Source of the DNA: Corythucha ciliata | Lineage: Eukaryota > Arthropoda > Insecta > Hemiptera > Tingidae | NCBI GenBank assembly: GCA_038030265.1 | Contig: CM075939.1 | Location: 24,657,253-24,721,252, forward strand | Length of the DNA: 64,000 nucleotides | Direction of reading: 5' to 3' | Shown: positions 1-12,400 of the stretch, in pieces | Numbering within the stretch: position 1 is the first letter of the stretch | Layout of the letters: every line of letters starts with the position of its first letter | Position numbers and translations under genes: made by a program | The notes under the pieces: model-generated | The model's database searches: none | The model's input: the letters and a program-made list of their open reading frames with translations, nothing else | Told to the model about the DNA's origin: nothing

Positions 1-471
1 CTCATTGTTGTTATTATTGTTGTTTTTAATGGTAATTTGTTGTTCAGAAGGTGGGAGAGAGCGCGAGCGTTGGGCTGGTGAGCTGTGAACGCCGCCGCCG
101 CGAAGACGACCCCGGTGATGGGACGAAGTTTCAACGTGAACAGGGGGGAGGTGGCGAAGACGCGGCGTGACGTCGTGTCCACGGGAATTACTCCGCGAAA
201 CGTGAGGTGTGCAGTCGTCGTCGGACAGTGTTGACGAGTCTTCGGCATCGTCGGTTGGTCCGCCGCCTCCTCCGCGTGGTGTTTGAGACGACGAAAGGTT
301 ATTTGGGTCTGGAGGTACCACGGAGACGGTGGCTGGGGAATTGTATGGTCGAGCGAGATCCGCGGCGCTGACTGATAACATTTTTTTACCGGAGGCTGAT
401 GAATAGGTGACTGTTTCACGGTACTGACGTCGCCGAGGCTCGCTTATCACTTCGCAATGAACGGCAGTTAC
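1..471 (-). CDS. ARHGAP20: Exon: Ser/His/Asn-rich tail, runs off the window
   Basis: 157 codons open without a stop from the acceptor (ttattttcag at 472) to base 1, in phase 0 with the preceding exon. It starts VTAVHCEVISEPRRRQYRET, continues through LSSSQTPRGGGGGPTDDAED and a cluster of acidic residues, and ends with a run of seven Asn before the edge. High GC and CpG content contrast with the AT-rich introns. No Met initiates it, so it is found only by joining exons. It is the 3'-most visible part of the gene; the stop codon lies outside. Confidence 0.85.
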
Positions 472-3400
472 CTGAAAATAATAATAATAATAATAAATCC
501 TAATGATAAATTTGTAATATTAAACAAATAAATGTAGTAACATGTCGTACACTATTGCATACAGTGGCGTCTCGAACTTACAAGTGTAGGACTTCCCGCC
601 ACCAAAGATACTCACTCACCCCTAATATTCAAATTTTCAAAATCACCCAAACTGGAGTCCGAGAGGAGCAATTTAGACTCCTCAGTCAGCCTCGCACCCA
701 ATGAAAATGTTTTAAAGAAATCCTCTCTCGATTATGTCAACTGCCCCCTCACCCAGGTCCCTATTAAAGACAAAACGGCTGGAAATTTCCTTACCCCCCC
801 CCATCATTTATACACGTCAATTCTTACTTTGCGAAGGGGTGGATGTCGCTTGAACATTTCGTCGAAAGGTTTTAAATCGGGTTTCGTCGATCGAGGTGGC
901 GTCGGAGGAGGCGCGGGACCGCCACTGTCGAGCAGGGACTCTTCGGAGGCGCTTCGCCGCACGTCGGTATTTCCCCCTCCGAGGTTTCCTCCGATAGAAT
1001 GAGGTACTGAGTTGAGTCGCCTTGACCTTTGTCTAAACCAGGCCTGACGTTGGAAATTTGGATTTAGCCTCTCCTCCCAGCCACCGTAGACGCGGACGTA
1101 CTCTCCTGGCACTGACATGGTCGGTGTAATCTGCGCGCGAGAAATCATCGTTAGATACAGAGATACAAAGGTGTGTCTAATGTCTATTGACTATAATTTG
1201 TACCTTGGCGTGAGAGTCAAACGCTGGATCGTAGCCGGAAGACGAAGTGGACCCGCTTTCTTCTTCGTCGGGGGTGTATAATTGTGAGTCCGACATTGTT
1301 AAACCCGAGTCCCGGCTCAAAGATATTTTATCCTTACGTGGAGGCGGGCTGCATTCTAGACTATCGATAGAGGAATCGTCCCTCCTTAAGGCTGTTCAAA
1401 AATAATAATAAATAAAATGCTAACCCCATCCACCAATCTGATTCAAGCCCTCAATACTCACAGTCCGATTCCTCGGTTCCAGAGTCTCTGGGATCACCCA
1501 AAAGCATCGTAAGGCGAGGACCGCACAGATATTCACAGTGAACTATCAGACTTTCAACGAGCAATGGCACGGCACGAAGGTCGGTCGGAGTGACCGAGTC
1601 ACTCCACAGGAGTGAAGGCCCGACGCAAACGCCCAAATTAGTGGGCGACATGAGATTCGTGCAGGACCTGCGAGCGACGTGATGAAGAACACAGAGAACA
1701 TGGCACAAAAGCAGTCGATTCAATTTAGGAAGATCGTCTAGAACACTATACGGACAAATGGCAAAACGAAAAATGTTTAGAACAGAGAATCTTATAGTTA
1801 AAAGAAAATGGAAATGAAATATTTACGCTTTAAGACGAATCAGCCTCTGATGAATATTGGGAGCTTCCAAAGCGGCTCGCCACCTTGGGTAAAGCCCGGC
1901 ACACAGCAAGGGGTCGGGAAGAGATCGAAGGAATTCTTTGAAAAGGGACGCCACCACGGGCACTGGTATGACTTCAAATGAAACGGTCTCTCCGCGGTCG
2001 AGTTTTTCACGAAGTTCACGGACGAGACGAACGTTGGCCGACTTGCGAAAGATACCCTGAGTGAAGGGACCTTTGGAGAAAACTTGCTGGAGCATGGTCT
2101 GCAGAAGAAATATTTTTTTTTTTTAATACACTTAGTAATGGAGATGATAAAGATGAACGCTTACCATGACGGGTCGCGGAAGTTGATCGCCTTCGCATAT
2201 CCTCGACAGTGGAAGCCCAAACAGACAACCACTTGGATCTTTCACCAAATTCCTTTTAAAAACTTGCCCAATTCTAATTCTACCACCTGGCGACTTTTTC
2301 ACGATTTTCTTGTCACTTTCCGGCGTCTTACACGTATTTCTATTAAAATAATAACTAGAGAGCTCTTTCTAGGTAGACAGATCATAATAGTGAAAACCAA
2401 CCTCAGTATGAAGTGACACCGAGCCAGTGGGTCGTGAACATTATTACAGTGGTCCAAATCGAAACCCTCTTCAGCGCTCAGACTGTCCCTAAGACAGGAA
2501 AGTTTAATAGCGAAAGGTCGCTCGTGTCCCAACAGTGGGTAAGGGGCTTCGTCGCGAGCAGTTTTCGCCCACAATTGAAAGGAGTCAGAGTCACCGCGAC
2601 CCAGTTCTAGATGTTCGAGTGCCAGAGCGATGCAATTCCGAGCCGTTTCGTCGGGGCCAACGCTGAATGTTTTACACTGCGTTTTTGGGAAACAAAAATT
2701 CGTTAATTGAATGAGGTAAACGAAACAGTTAAAAGAGGGCGGGGGAATGAGTACTGACGTATTCAATGTTGGTCGAATGGTCATAGTAAGTGACTTGAAT
2801 ATTCGTGCTGCAGGGTTCCTTTGACTTTTCAACGCTGACCACTTCAGACAGTTTCGACCACCACAGGTCACGAGCAGCTTGAGTACTACGGCAAATAAAA
2901 GGCAAACATTGTGGATCAAAATACAGATTTTGGTATCCAACTTCGCTTTTCCATACCCAAATGTTTCAAATTTGGAACCTTAAAAATCAAATTTCGCGAA
3001 TTTTTGTTGTTACCTACCCAAACTTCGCGGGTGTTCACGCTGTTAAAAACGAAATTTCACGGGATATGCCATTACTAAAATCCGTTTCGCAGGGCACTGA
3101 AAACCCAGCGAGTTCATCCAATTTTGGATCAGCGACCTAAACACCCTACCTGCAGAGCCCAACAACAGCGTTTTAGTTTGCCGACCCATATTATTTCCCT
3201 CATTCTACGCGCATCATCATCCCTCGGTATTAGTACCCGTGGTCGACGGCAGATTTCGGGTTTGATATTTTTGTGGTAAGCGCTTTGTGGGTAGTGAGTT
3301 TAGAGGTTAGAATGGTGTGATTTTAACGTTTTATAGTTGGAGCTTTTTGTGTTGGACCATCTCGTGGTAAGAGTTTCTTGAGGCTACAGCAATTTGTGGG

Positions 3401-6400
3401 TTAGAGTGTTTTGTGGTTGAAGCTTGGAGCGCTTTATGGTCTGGGTTTGTTGGTTCAAGCGATTTGTGATTATAGCGCTTATTGTGGTTAGAGCCTTTTG
3501 TGGTTTGAGCGTTTCGTGGCTTGAGCTTTTTGTGGTTAGGGTCCTTTTCGGTTGTAGTATTTAGTGATTTATGGCGTTAGACCTTTCCGTGCGGTTAAGA
3601 TTTCTTCTGAAAAAGTTTATTCTTTTCTGCTGAGCAATTAAGATTCTTATATTTTTGATTTACAAACTCAATGTTTCAATTTAAACTATAAGAGCTATTT
3701 TTATAAATATTACAATAGGCTACAGCGCATTGTGGTTAGAGCGATTTGAGGTCTGGGTTTGGTAGTTCAAGCGAATTGTGGTTAGCACTTATTGTGGTTG
3801 GAGCCTTTTGTGGTCTGAGCTTTTTGTGGTGTTTGTGTGGGCGTTTTCTGTGGTGAGCTGGTGGGACCTTCATTGTGCTTGGAGCTTTATTCCTTAGGTC
3901 CGGATCTTTGCTGTGGTTGGAGCTTTTCTGTGGTTTGGATGAGCTTTGCTATGGTCGGAGCTTTACTGGGGTTGGAGCCAAGACCTGTTGTGAGAACGTT
4001 GGGGGCACTGTGAGTCTGTTACCCTTGGATTTTTGAAATCAAGAAAGGGAGGAAAATAAAAAAGTTAGAGAAAAAAGGCAAAACAAGTTCGTCTCGTTCT
4101 CGGAAATATTCGACACTTATCGTTGACAAGATTGTAGAAAACAGTGATGGGGGGGGGGGATTAGGGCCGAATATTCTCCTCTGCTGCCCTGCTTCCGTCG
4201 CTTTATTCGGAAAAGCAAAAACTAACGCGTCTGTATAATACACTGGAGATTAAAATGAGGGAATCTGAAATCTGGGATTGGTGCAGAAATACTGCGAGAC
4301 TTAGGTGAAAAAGTGCAGCCAAGGGGAGGAATCACGTGTGGAAGGTTTTGGTGCTCTTGGCCTGTTCCTAGAAACAATAGTTGTAAGGATGAGTGTCAGT
4401 CAGGATTGAGCGCCTTCTAATTATCTAATTTAACTTTTGCTCTCGTCTTAAATTAATCAATTTTCACTGATTCAAACGAAAAAATCACAGTAATAGCGAG
4501 ACTGCTTCGCTTGATTTCAGAAAAATCGAAAGTTTTAATAGAAACCACGCTTAGGAAAGGGTTTCCCGTACCTTTCATTCTGTACGGGAAATCCATGCTC
4601 CCGAATCTTTCACTGCAATCTTACCCCCCACCCACAACCTGGTTCACGACCACGGGCTTACAACCGACTGAAGAGTAACACACATTCAATCGTTGATCAC
4701 TTGGGGATGATAAGGGGGAACTACAACTTTTTAGCTGCAGTTTGGTCGTAATCTGAGGATCAAATCCCTTTTTTCCCGACATTTTAACGACAATTTCTAT
4801 CAGAACGAGGACTCTGGTTGCTTGGCGGGAGGGGGAGGAGATTTCGGTTGATGGGCCAAGCCCTCGACTTGGGGGTACTTGGGGAAGAAAGTGCCCCCCA
4901 TCCAGCGTGTAGACATCGTCGAAAGGATCCAAACAGGAAAAAAAAAGGACGAAAGACCAAGCCCTTTCTTTTAACATTTTAAAGAAAACCCAATAAAACA
5001 CTTTATTCTGGCGACTGTCTCTGTACATAGTGGCGCCCAATTTCTTTCACGGGCACGCAGTAGGTTTGATGGTAGGGTAGGGGGGCTGTCTACGACGGGG
5101 GAAGAAAAGGACGCATAAAAAAAAAAAAAACCTTCATACGCAAGGGAGCAAGACTTTGTTATGGTCAAGCAGACGAACGATCGGAAGGAGGGAGACAAAT
5201 TGAGAGCTGGGAATGAGGATAAATCGAAATGGCGTTTAGTCAACGACCGAAAGAGGATAATTGTGTGTGTGGGGGGGGGGGGATACCTAAAAATAAAAGT
5301 TCATAAAAAGTACAATACACGAAGTTCAAAGGTCGGTTGAAAGAGTTTCACCCCGACGAAGTGTAAACAATTTGACCCGGTTTAGTGAACTAGATCGGTG
5401 AAAAATTAAATAATAACATTTTGCCACTTCTGCCGAATTGGTCCCTATACTCTCGTAAAACGTATTCACGTTAAAAAAAAAGGCGAAGATAATTCTCGGA
5501 AAGCCGCCTTCAAATCCCAAAATAAAGTAATAATAATCATAATAATTGAAAATACTAGGTAACTCGATGTTGTCGGTGTATCATCTAATTGCGAACAATG
5601 AAGCGAAAGGATCTGCTTAATTCATTCCAATAAAATTTGGATTCAGGGCCCGGGTTGACGCTTTTCAAATTTTGAAAATAGCTGTCACGCGTAGTAAGCG
5701 GTATAACATCAAACTGGACCAGAAAGTGTGCTTTTGAATTTTCAGTTCTGGGCGATTTAAACAAAAAAGGCAGAAAATCGCGCGGAAAACTTAGTTCGAA
5801 GAAAACCAACAAAGTGGCAACTCACATAGAACGAAGAACTTTTCGACCTTTTTTCCACTCAGTCCAATTTTTCGCGGGCGTGCCTCTGCATAGCATCGCG
5901 AACTATTTCGTTTGGAAATAAATTTCACGATGAGATTTTCTTAAAAACTGAGCCGTTCGAGGATCACGGAGTAACTAGAAAATGTACGGGACTTCACTGG
6001 CTGAAAGAGATCGAGTGAGTGCTCAAATGCTCAAAAGCAAAAGGACGAAAACAGAACAGGTGGAGCCCGCCGGTTCCAACCCCCAAGAACCCCCCCCCCA
6101 TCGCATCGCTATCCAACAAAACCCAGAACCCACCGCCCCTTCAAACCACATTTTCATAGGCCCTGCTCTTCAATACATTTTCAAATCGTAAGCTTCACAA
6201 AACGCATCAAATTGATACTTGAATTATTCAAAAGTCTTGCGGAAGACCTTCGAAGTGTGCGATGTGTTCAAGGAAAGACTTAAGTTTTTAATTTTTTTTC
6301 TACGCAGTAATTAAATAAAACATTTAACATCTTCCCCCTGCAGAAAGAATCATCGCCGTCTCCCTATTAATCCACTCCGAACTAATTGGTTGGCGAATGA

Positions 6401-9400
6401 TAGCTTGTAAGACAACTTTTTTTTTTATTTAAAAGGAACAGGTTTAGCCCTGGCCCCCGTCATTAATAATTGGTTTCTACACTTTTGTTTTACTACTCTT
6501 TCTTATAACTTTTATACATTCGACGCGATGGCGCGAACGTGTTAATAATTAAAATAAAAATGTTGAAATATCCACTCACCTGAACGTAGTGACGACATTC
6601 GTAGTGGGCCAACCGAGAACGAAGGACGTGTCGCGCGATTTGCTCACTTCACTGACGTCTTCGATACCGTTCAAACTCATCCAGATCTCCGAGACGCGGA
6701 CTTTTTCCTTCAACTTGAAATTACCACCCGACCGAGCCTTGGCGATGAGAAGAAGATCGTTGAAGAGAAATAAATGTCTCTCTTGACTTTGCACTCCCTA
6801 AAAAAAAAAAAAAAAGAAGAAAAAAAATTGATAAAATAATAAATCATTACCTACATAAAATTTTAAGACGCTCAAGAGGATAAACGACCATTGGGTAAGA
6901 CCAAGGGAGGAAACGATGAGGGTTTGGTGACGGTAGCAGTGGGTGGGGTGGCGGTGGGGGTAATTGCTTCAACATGAGAGGAATGAACCACCTTCACCCC
7001 TTCCCCCTTCCAACTAATAGATTGAGTCTGATAAATGGTGCTGGCAAGCTTAACAAGTTCAACTCACGCGAGAAGCTGCGAAGCTGAGGCTCAAGATAGC
7101 ACTTAAAAAAAAAAAAAAAAATGGTTTCTTCATTTCCGTATAAGACTCTGTACATCCTGGATGGTTGGAATTTGGAAGAAAACACGCGGTGACTATTCTA
7201 GTAATCTCCACTGCCCCCAGAACAACATGTCGGTACACCGCTGAGCAACCTTCTTAGAGCCGTTATGCTATTGTTTTAGCTTCATTAAATTAAAAAAATG
7301 AAATTCCATGCATATTGCAGGCTGTAAGTGCCGTCCCTTAACCACAAAAGTTGAGTTGTGATGAAAATCGAGCAACGTATGGACAAGGCCGGATACGAGA
7401 ACTAGGGCCTCTGCCAGCGTCCTGAGGCCTTCTGACACGTATCAAATTGGCAGCTTTCGAGGGAAAACTCATAATTCGGACGCTGGCTCATTTGTGTGCG
7501 GGCAGGCTTGACCGGCCCGGGGCACTGAGAGCATAAAAGCCCCTCCTATGTACAAATGGACATAGCTAACTCAATACACAAGCTGGACAGCTTGTCGCAT
7601 TCCCCTGACGATCCCGCGAGCATAAATCATTCTATTCATCAAGCTTTGGGTGCTCTCCGGGCCCGGCTGGACCGTGCGGTTCACAGCCAGTCAGCCACTA
7701 CTTGAGAGAGAGAGAGAGAAAAAATACAAGTATTGTGGGGCTTTTTTGCCACCACACACCTGGGTGCGACAAACACACCTTTGAGTGTTTTGAAAACGAC
7801 TGGCGAGACTAAAAAGTCGTTTCACACGACCAATACGTTACGAAACCAATGCCATCCAATTTGATTGTAGATAGCGCCGTCAGCGAGCTTTAGATAATAG
7901 GAAATTTCGAGGCTCACTAGTAGCCAGGGTTTCATTCGAAATTGGATGGCGGTGGTGGTTTTCTAGTTTATTGTTTGCGGAGAACCAATTTGTACGCTTG
8001 ATAACCGTTTTCAAGCAGCCCAAAGGTGTGTTTGCCAACAGCTAAGTCTGTTGTGAGCCGCTGTCCCACGGAAAATATCTGGCGATCTCTGAAGTGTCAT
8101 CTCCTAGACCAAAGAAAACGTCATGCCCAGGTGCCAGATACGATCAAATGACCCGGATTTTTCATAAGGTGGGCTCCCGGACTATTAGGACAGGAGTCAT
8201 TTCAAGTCCTCGCGGGCCATCACGCGGAAACTACTGCAAAATGCTTCTACCATTGTTTAAAATTTTTCTCTTACATCCATACTGGGCGCTTATAGTACGT
8301 GCCGTGCGTGTTTACGGGAAATCCCGAAATCGAAACGGATGTTCAATCAGACGATCAGCTGAAGTCCTGAGAAAAGCTTCGATGCAAATAAGCATCACTG
8401 GCCCACCATGGACTGGAGGAATTCGCATCCGAAACCAATGATCTACGTGAAACGCTCATTTTGTTGTCAATTTGAGTGCGTTTTGGCCGGGACCGGCTGC
8501 ATTTCTCAATTCAGCATGGTCTGAGAGGCTCATAAACCGTGTCTGGCGCTATGCGAAGGAATCCAAGGGACTCACGAATTATCCTGTGGACAGTGGCGCC
8601 GGCGTGCCACGTGATCGTCAGCCCTGAAATTTAATGAAAAGCTTCGTTCGCTAGCGGACCACAGTATGGCCAATCGCCCTCTCCCTGTATCCGCCCACGT
8701 TTGGGGTGAGTGTGTGCGGAGGGGTTGACTGTTACGATCGCCCCCACCAAAGCCAGTCGCATCGATTCCACTTAATATAGAAATATGACCAAAGAGAGAT
8801 TTTGTTTTAAAAACAACAACAAAAAACTGGAGATTTTGCCCTGCAAGCTGATTCTCTACCCCTTCCCTAATCACTCTTGCGACCGCTGGGCGTGGGCGTG
8901 GTCCCTTGAATCGAAAGCGACGCCATAGTGGGGCAGCTGTCCAGCTATGGACACCATAGAAAAGTACGACGTCAATTGTATGGGGTCAACACATTTTGTT
9001 TCTGTCAGCGCTCACAAAAACAATGTTAAAGGGCACAACTGGCGGGGGGGGGGTCATCATGAGGGTCAGTGAACCGGAAATTGCCCTTGTCGGGACTCCT
9101 TTCAGGTTCGTACACATGGCCGGCACCCCTGAAGCTTATTATATGACGAACTCTCACAGGTCTGCAGGAGTCGGTGAGGGAAGAAGACGGCTGTTTTCGA
9201 AAGAAAAACGCTGCGAATTATCGAACAATGCCTTATTATTTCGACTGTGGGTTTATTATTCATCGATGTAGTCAAATCCGGCTTGAAATTACATGAAAAT
9301 CGACACCCCACACCCCTATGATCCCAAATCCTTTGAAAATCCCCATTTTGGACCCGCTTTTGGCCCATAAAACCCCAGGGAGTTATTTGATCAAACTGAT

Positions 9401-12400
9401 CAGATGTTAGGACCAACTAGACCCCAAATGGAGTCTATGTGCGAAAGGACGAGTTTTTTCGAGCAATCCTAGGGCAAGATATGGCCCGGACGGCGGACGG
9501 ACATTTTTTTTTTATTGCAGATTTGGATTCTACGCACTTTGAAACGTAAAACTACAAATTTTGAGGGGGGGGTCAAAAAATTTTTTTTGCGATACGATTA
9601 CAAAGACTTATTATTGAGAAATAATAAGTCAAAAGTAAAGAACGAAAAAAAACACTCACCGCGGTAAATTGAACTTTTGTCTCCATAATAAACTGACGCT
9701 TTTCCGCCGGCGGCGAAATATTCTGCCGGGACGGTGGTGACTCGGGTCGAAGAGATTTGGCCGAGAGGGCCCTTTGAAGTCGAGCGGCCGTGCTCGACCT
9801 TTTCCTCATTAATCCTTTCATCCTCTGCAATTGACAAAAAAATTACATCAATCAATAAATACTCAAAATTTTACTCATTTCGAGACCTTACCATGGTTAG
9901 AACATCTTTGTCGTACAGTCTGAGGCAATCGTTAGGAAACAGGTCCTGAATCCTTTCAAGATCGCTTTCTTCCTGAGCCCTTTTCAAAGTCTAAAAAATG
10001 AGAGAAAGAGAAAAAGGAGTGAATTAAATTCCATTATACATATACGTAGTGAACCCCACCCGAATCAAGAACATTCCGCCATAAATAAATTAATGCTTTG
10101 CAGTGGAATTTTTGTATACTTCGAATTTGTGCCCAGTCATACGCGCACCGATCATAAACAAAGCGGATATAAAGATTAATCCACTAACACTACAAACTCA
10201 CCAACAAAGTGAGTGTTTTCATCACCTTTTTCTGCCCACAACCTAATAAAAACCCCGATAAAAACCTGGAAGTAAGTGTGAGAAAACTGTTTGATGGGTG
10301 GGGGTGGGGAGTTGTTATGAATCAACCAAAAACAAAGATTCGGTGGGGCTCATTGACACAGTTTTTCGTTTCAATTAATAAAAAAAAGGGCTAACGGTGA
10401 AAATGACAGGGAAAAAGAAATGGACTGACGAAGATGGAAGGCAGCAAGGGCATGATTTATTGAATGAGTTCCTTTTCATTACTCTCCTCACTCTCTCTTC
10501 CCTTCTGTATTTGATAGGTCACTAGAGCTGCTTAGCTGAAAAGCATTTGGACGAACATTAAACGAAATATTAGCATAAACCGTTGATTTACCATAATACT
10601 CGGAACTTTTTGAGAACTAAGCAAGCCTTATGAATTCAACCTTTCCTTTTTAGGAAACTCGCATCAAATACCAAAGGGGGAGGGGGAATGGGGGGCTCTA
10701 CTTTTGATTTCTTTTTTTTTTTTAAAGAGCCAGTTTTCTCAAAGGTTGTACTACTAGAGAGCATATACCCGGATCAAAAAGCCTTTGTTGCTTGTTAACG
10801 GAGGGGGTCCATTGTCTCTGAATTTTACCTCTTCATCACCATGGCAAGGGGAAGAGGATGGGGAGTCATTTCAAAGTGTTCCAATAAAGCATAATATGAG
10901 AGAGACAAAGATAAAAAATAATTTTTAAAATTGTCCCTTCTTTGTTTGTTTGTTTTTTTTTTTTCTCCTCTTGTTAACGGATACAATCGATTTCAAAAAA
11001 GAATAAAACTGTACTCGAGGTTTCGAGGACGTTGGGCCTTTTTCAACAAGAGCAGAAAAGTAGGGTTGACATTCAATTACCTCTCGTAAGTTAAGTGGCG
11101 CGAGAACCTAATTGGGTTTGAGAGAATTTTGAAGAATTGACCCATTGTGATTTTCCCTTCCTCGCCCTCTTTATCTTACGTTAGAAGGATAGGCACTCAA
11201 AAATAAATCAGTGCTTCAACAGGAGAGTGTTATTTAGAACAAAAGACTCTTTAAAAAATGATGAGTGCGTAAAAATACAAACACTAAAAAAAAAAAAAAC
11301 AAATAAAAATTAAACGGCCTGTAGATCTCGGGGGGTCAACAGGAAAAAATGGAGCACGAGAAATGGGTCAAGTTTTTTAATTGTTTAAATGTTTCAAGAC
11401 TAGTCGATACTTCTAACATTTTTTGCCGTTTAACAATACAACTTCGGATTTTTCCTTTAAAAAAATTAAGTCCACGTCATAGCCCATAGCCAGAGGTGTA
11501 TACTCGCTGCCTTATTCTCTTCTTCTTAAGTTAGTTGATAGCTTCCAGATACTTTTACGCGGATTCAAATAAGGTAAGGCAAACGCGTACGACTACAGAC
11601 CCAAGTCTGTGATAGGTTGTGGAGGGGGGGGGGTGAACGCACTTTAACTGGCGTTTTAATATTTTTAGATCCCAAGTCCTTTCACCGAATTTGGGGATCT
11701 GCCGTTCTGCATTTCCCAACGAGCATTCGCTAAATTTCACTAAAAAGAAATAATAATAATAATAATAATAATGTAAATTCCTTATTTTAAAAATGATGAC
11801 CCCTGGTATTATTTTATTTTTACGTCTCACAATTAATTGGCTTCATGAAGAAAGAGCCAGGTTTTTTTTTACGACCATAAGACTAGTATTAAGCTCCACT
11901 CTGTAATCTCCTTAACTTTTAAGCCCCCACCCCACCATCATATCCTCAGGGCGATCTGTTTAGAGTCATAAACTCTGGCTATACCAACCTCAAAAATGCT
12001 ACCAACGGTTATACCGTACGAAAAAAATTACTTTGTAAAAAGTACAATGAACTTCTTAAAAAAAAAGCATCTTTCGAAAATTCCCTTTTTAAGGAGAAGC
12101 TTATTGGGGGCAATGACATTGAAGCGTTGTCAACCGCTGGTCAATTGCGGCATAACGCTCTACTCGTATTATGATATTATTTGTACTGTAATGAATCAAA
12201 AAAGGCATTTCATTATAAAACAAGGTAGCCATTTAAGAAGGAAATATAAAAACGACTTGGCTAACCGTGACATTTTTTTCCCAATGAAAGAAACTGTATA
12301 GTTTTTATCCTTCAGATTTTATAAGCTTTTGGTAACCATCGAAGGCTTTTTATGGATAAGGATTTCATGAAACATAAAAAATAAAAGAAGGCGTGATATT

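Noticed and set aside
2299..2940. 213-codon frame as a single gene
   Set aside because: Splice sites cut it to 2402-2676; the flanking parts are intron translated by chance.
5585..5812. 75-codon minus frame ending FYWNELSRSFRFIVRN
   Set aside because: Looks faintly receptor-like, but has no splice support and lies in the intron of another gene on the same strand.
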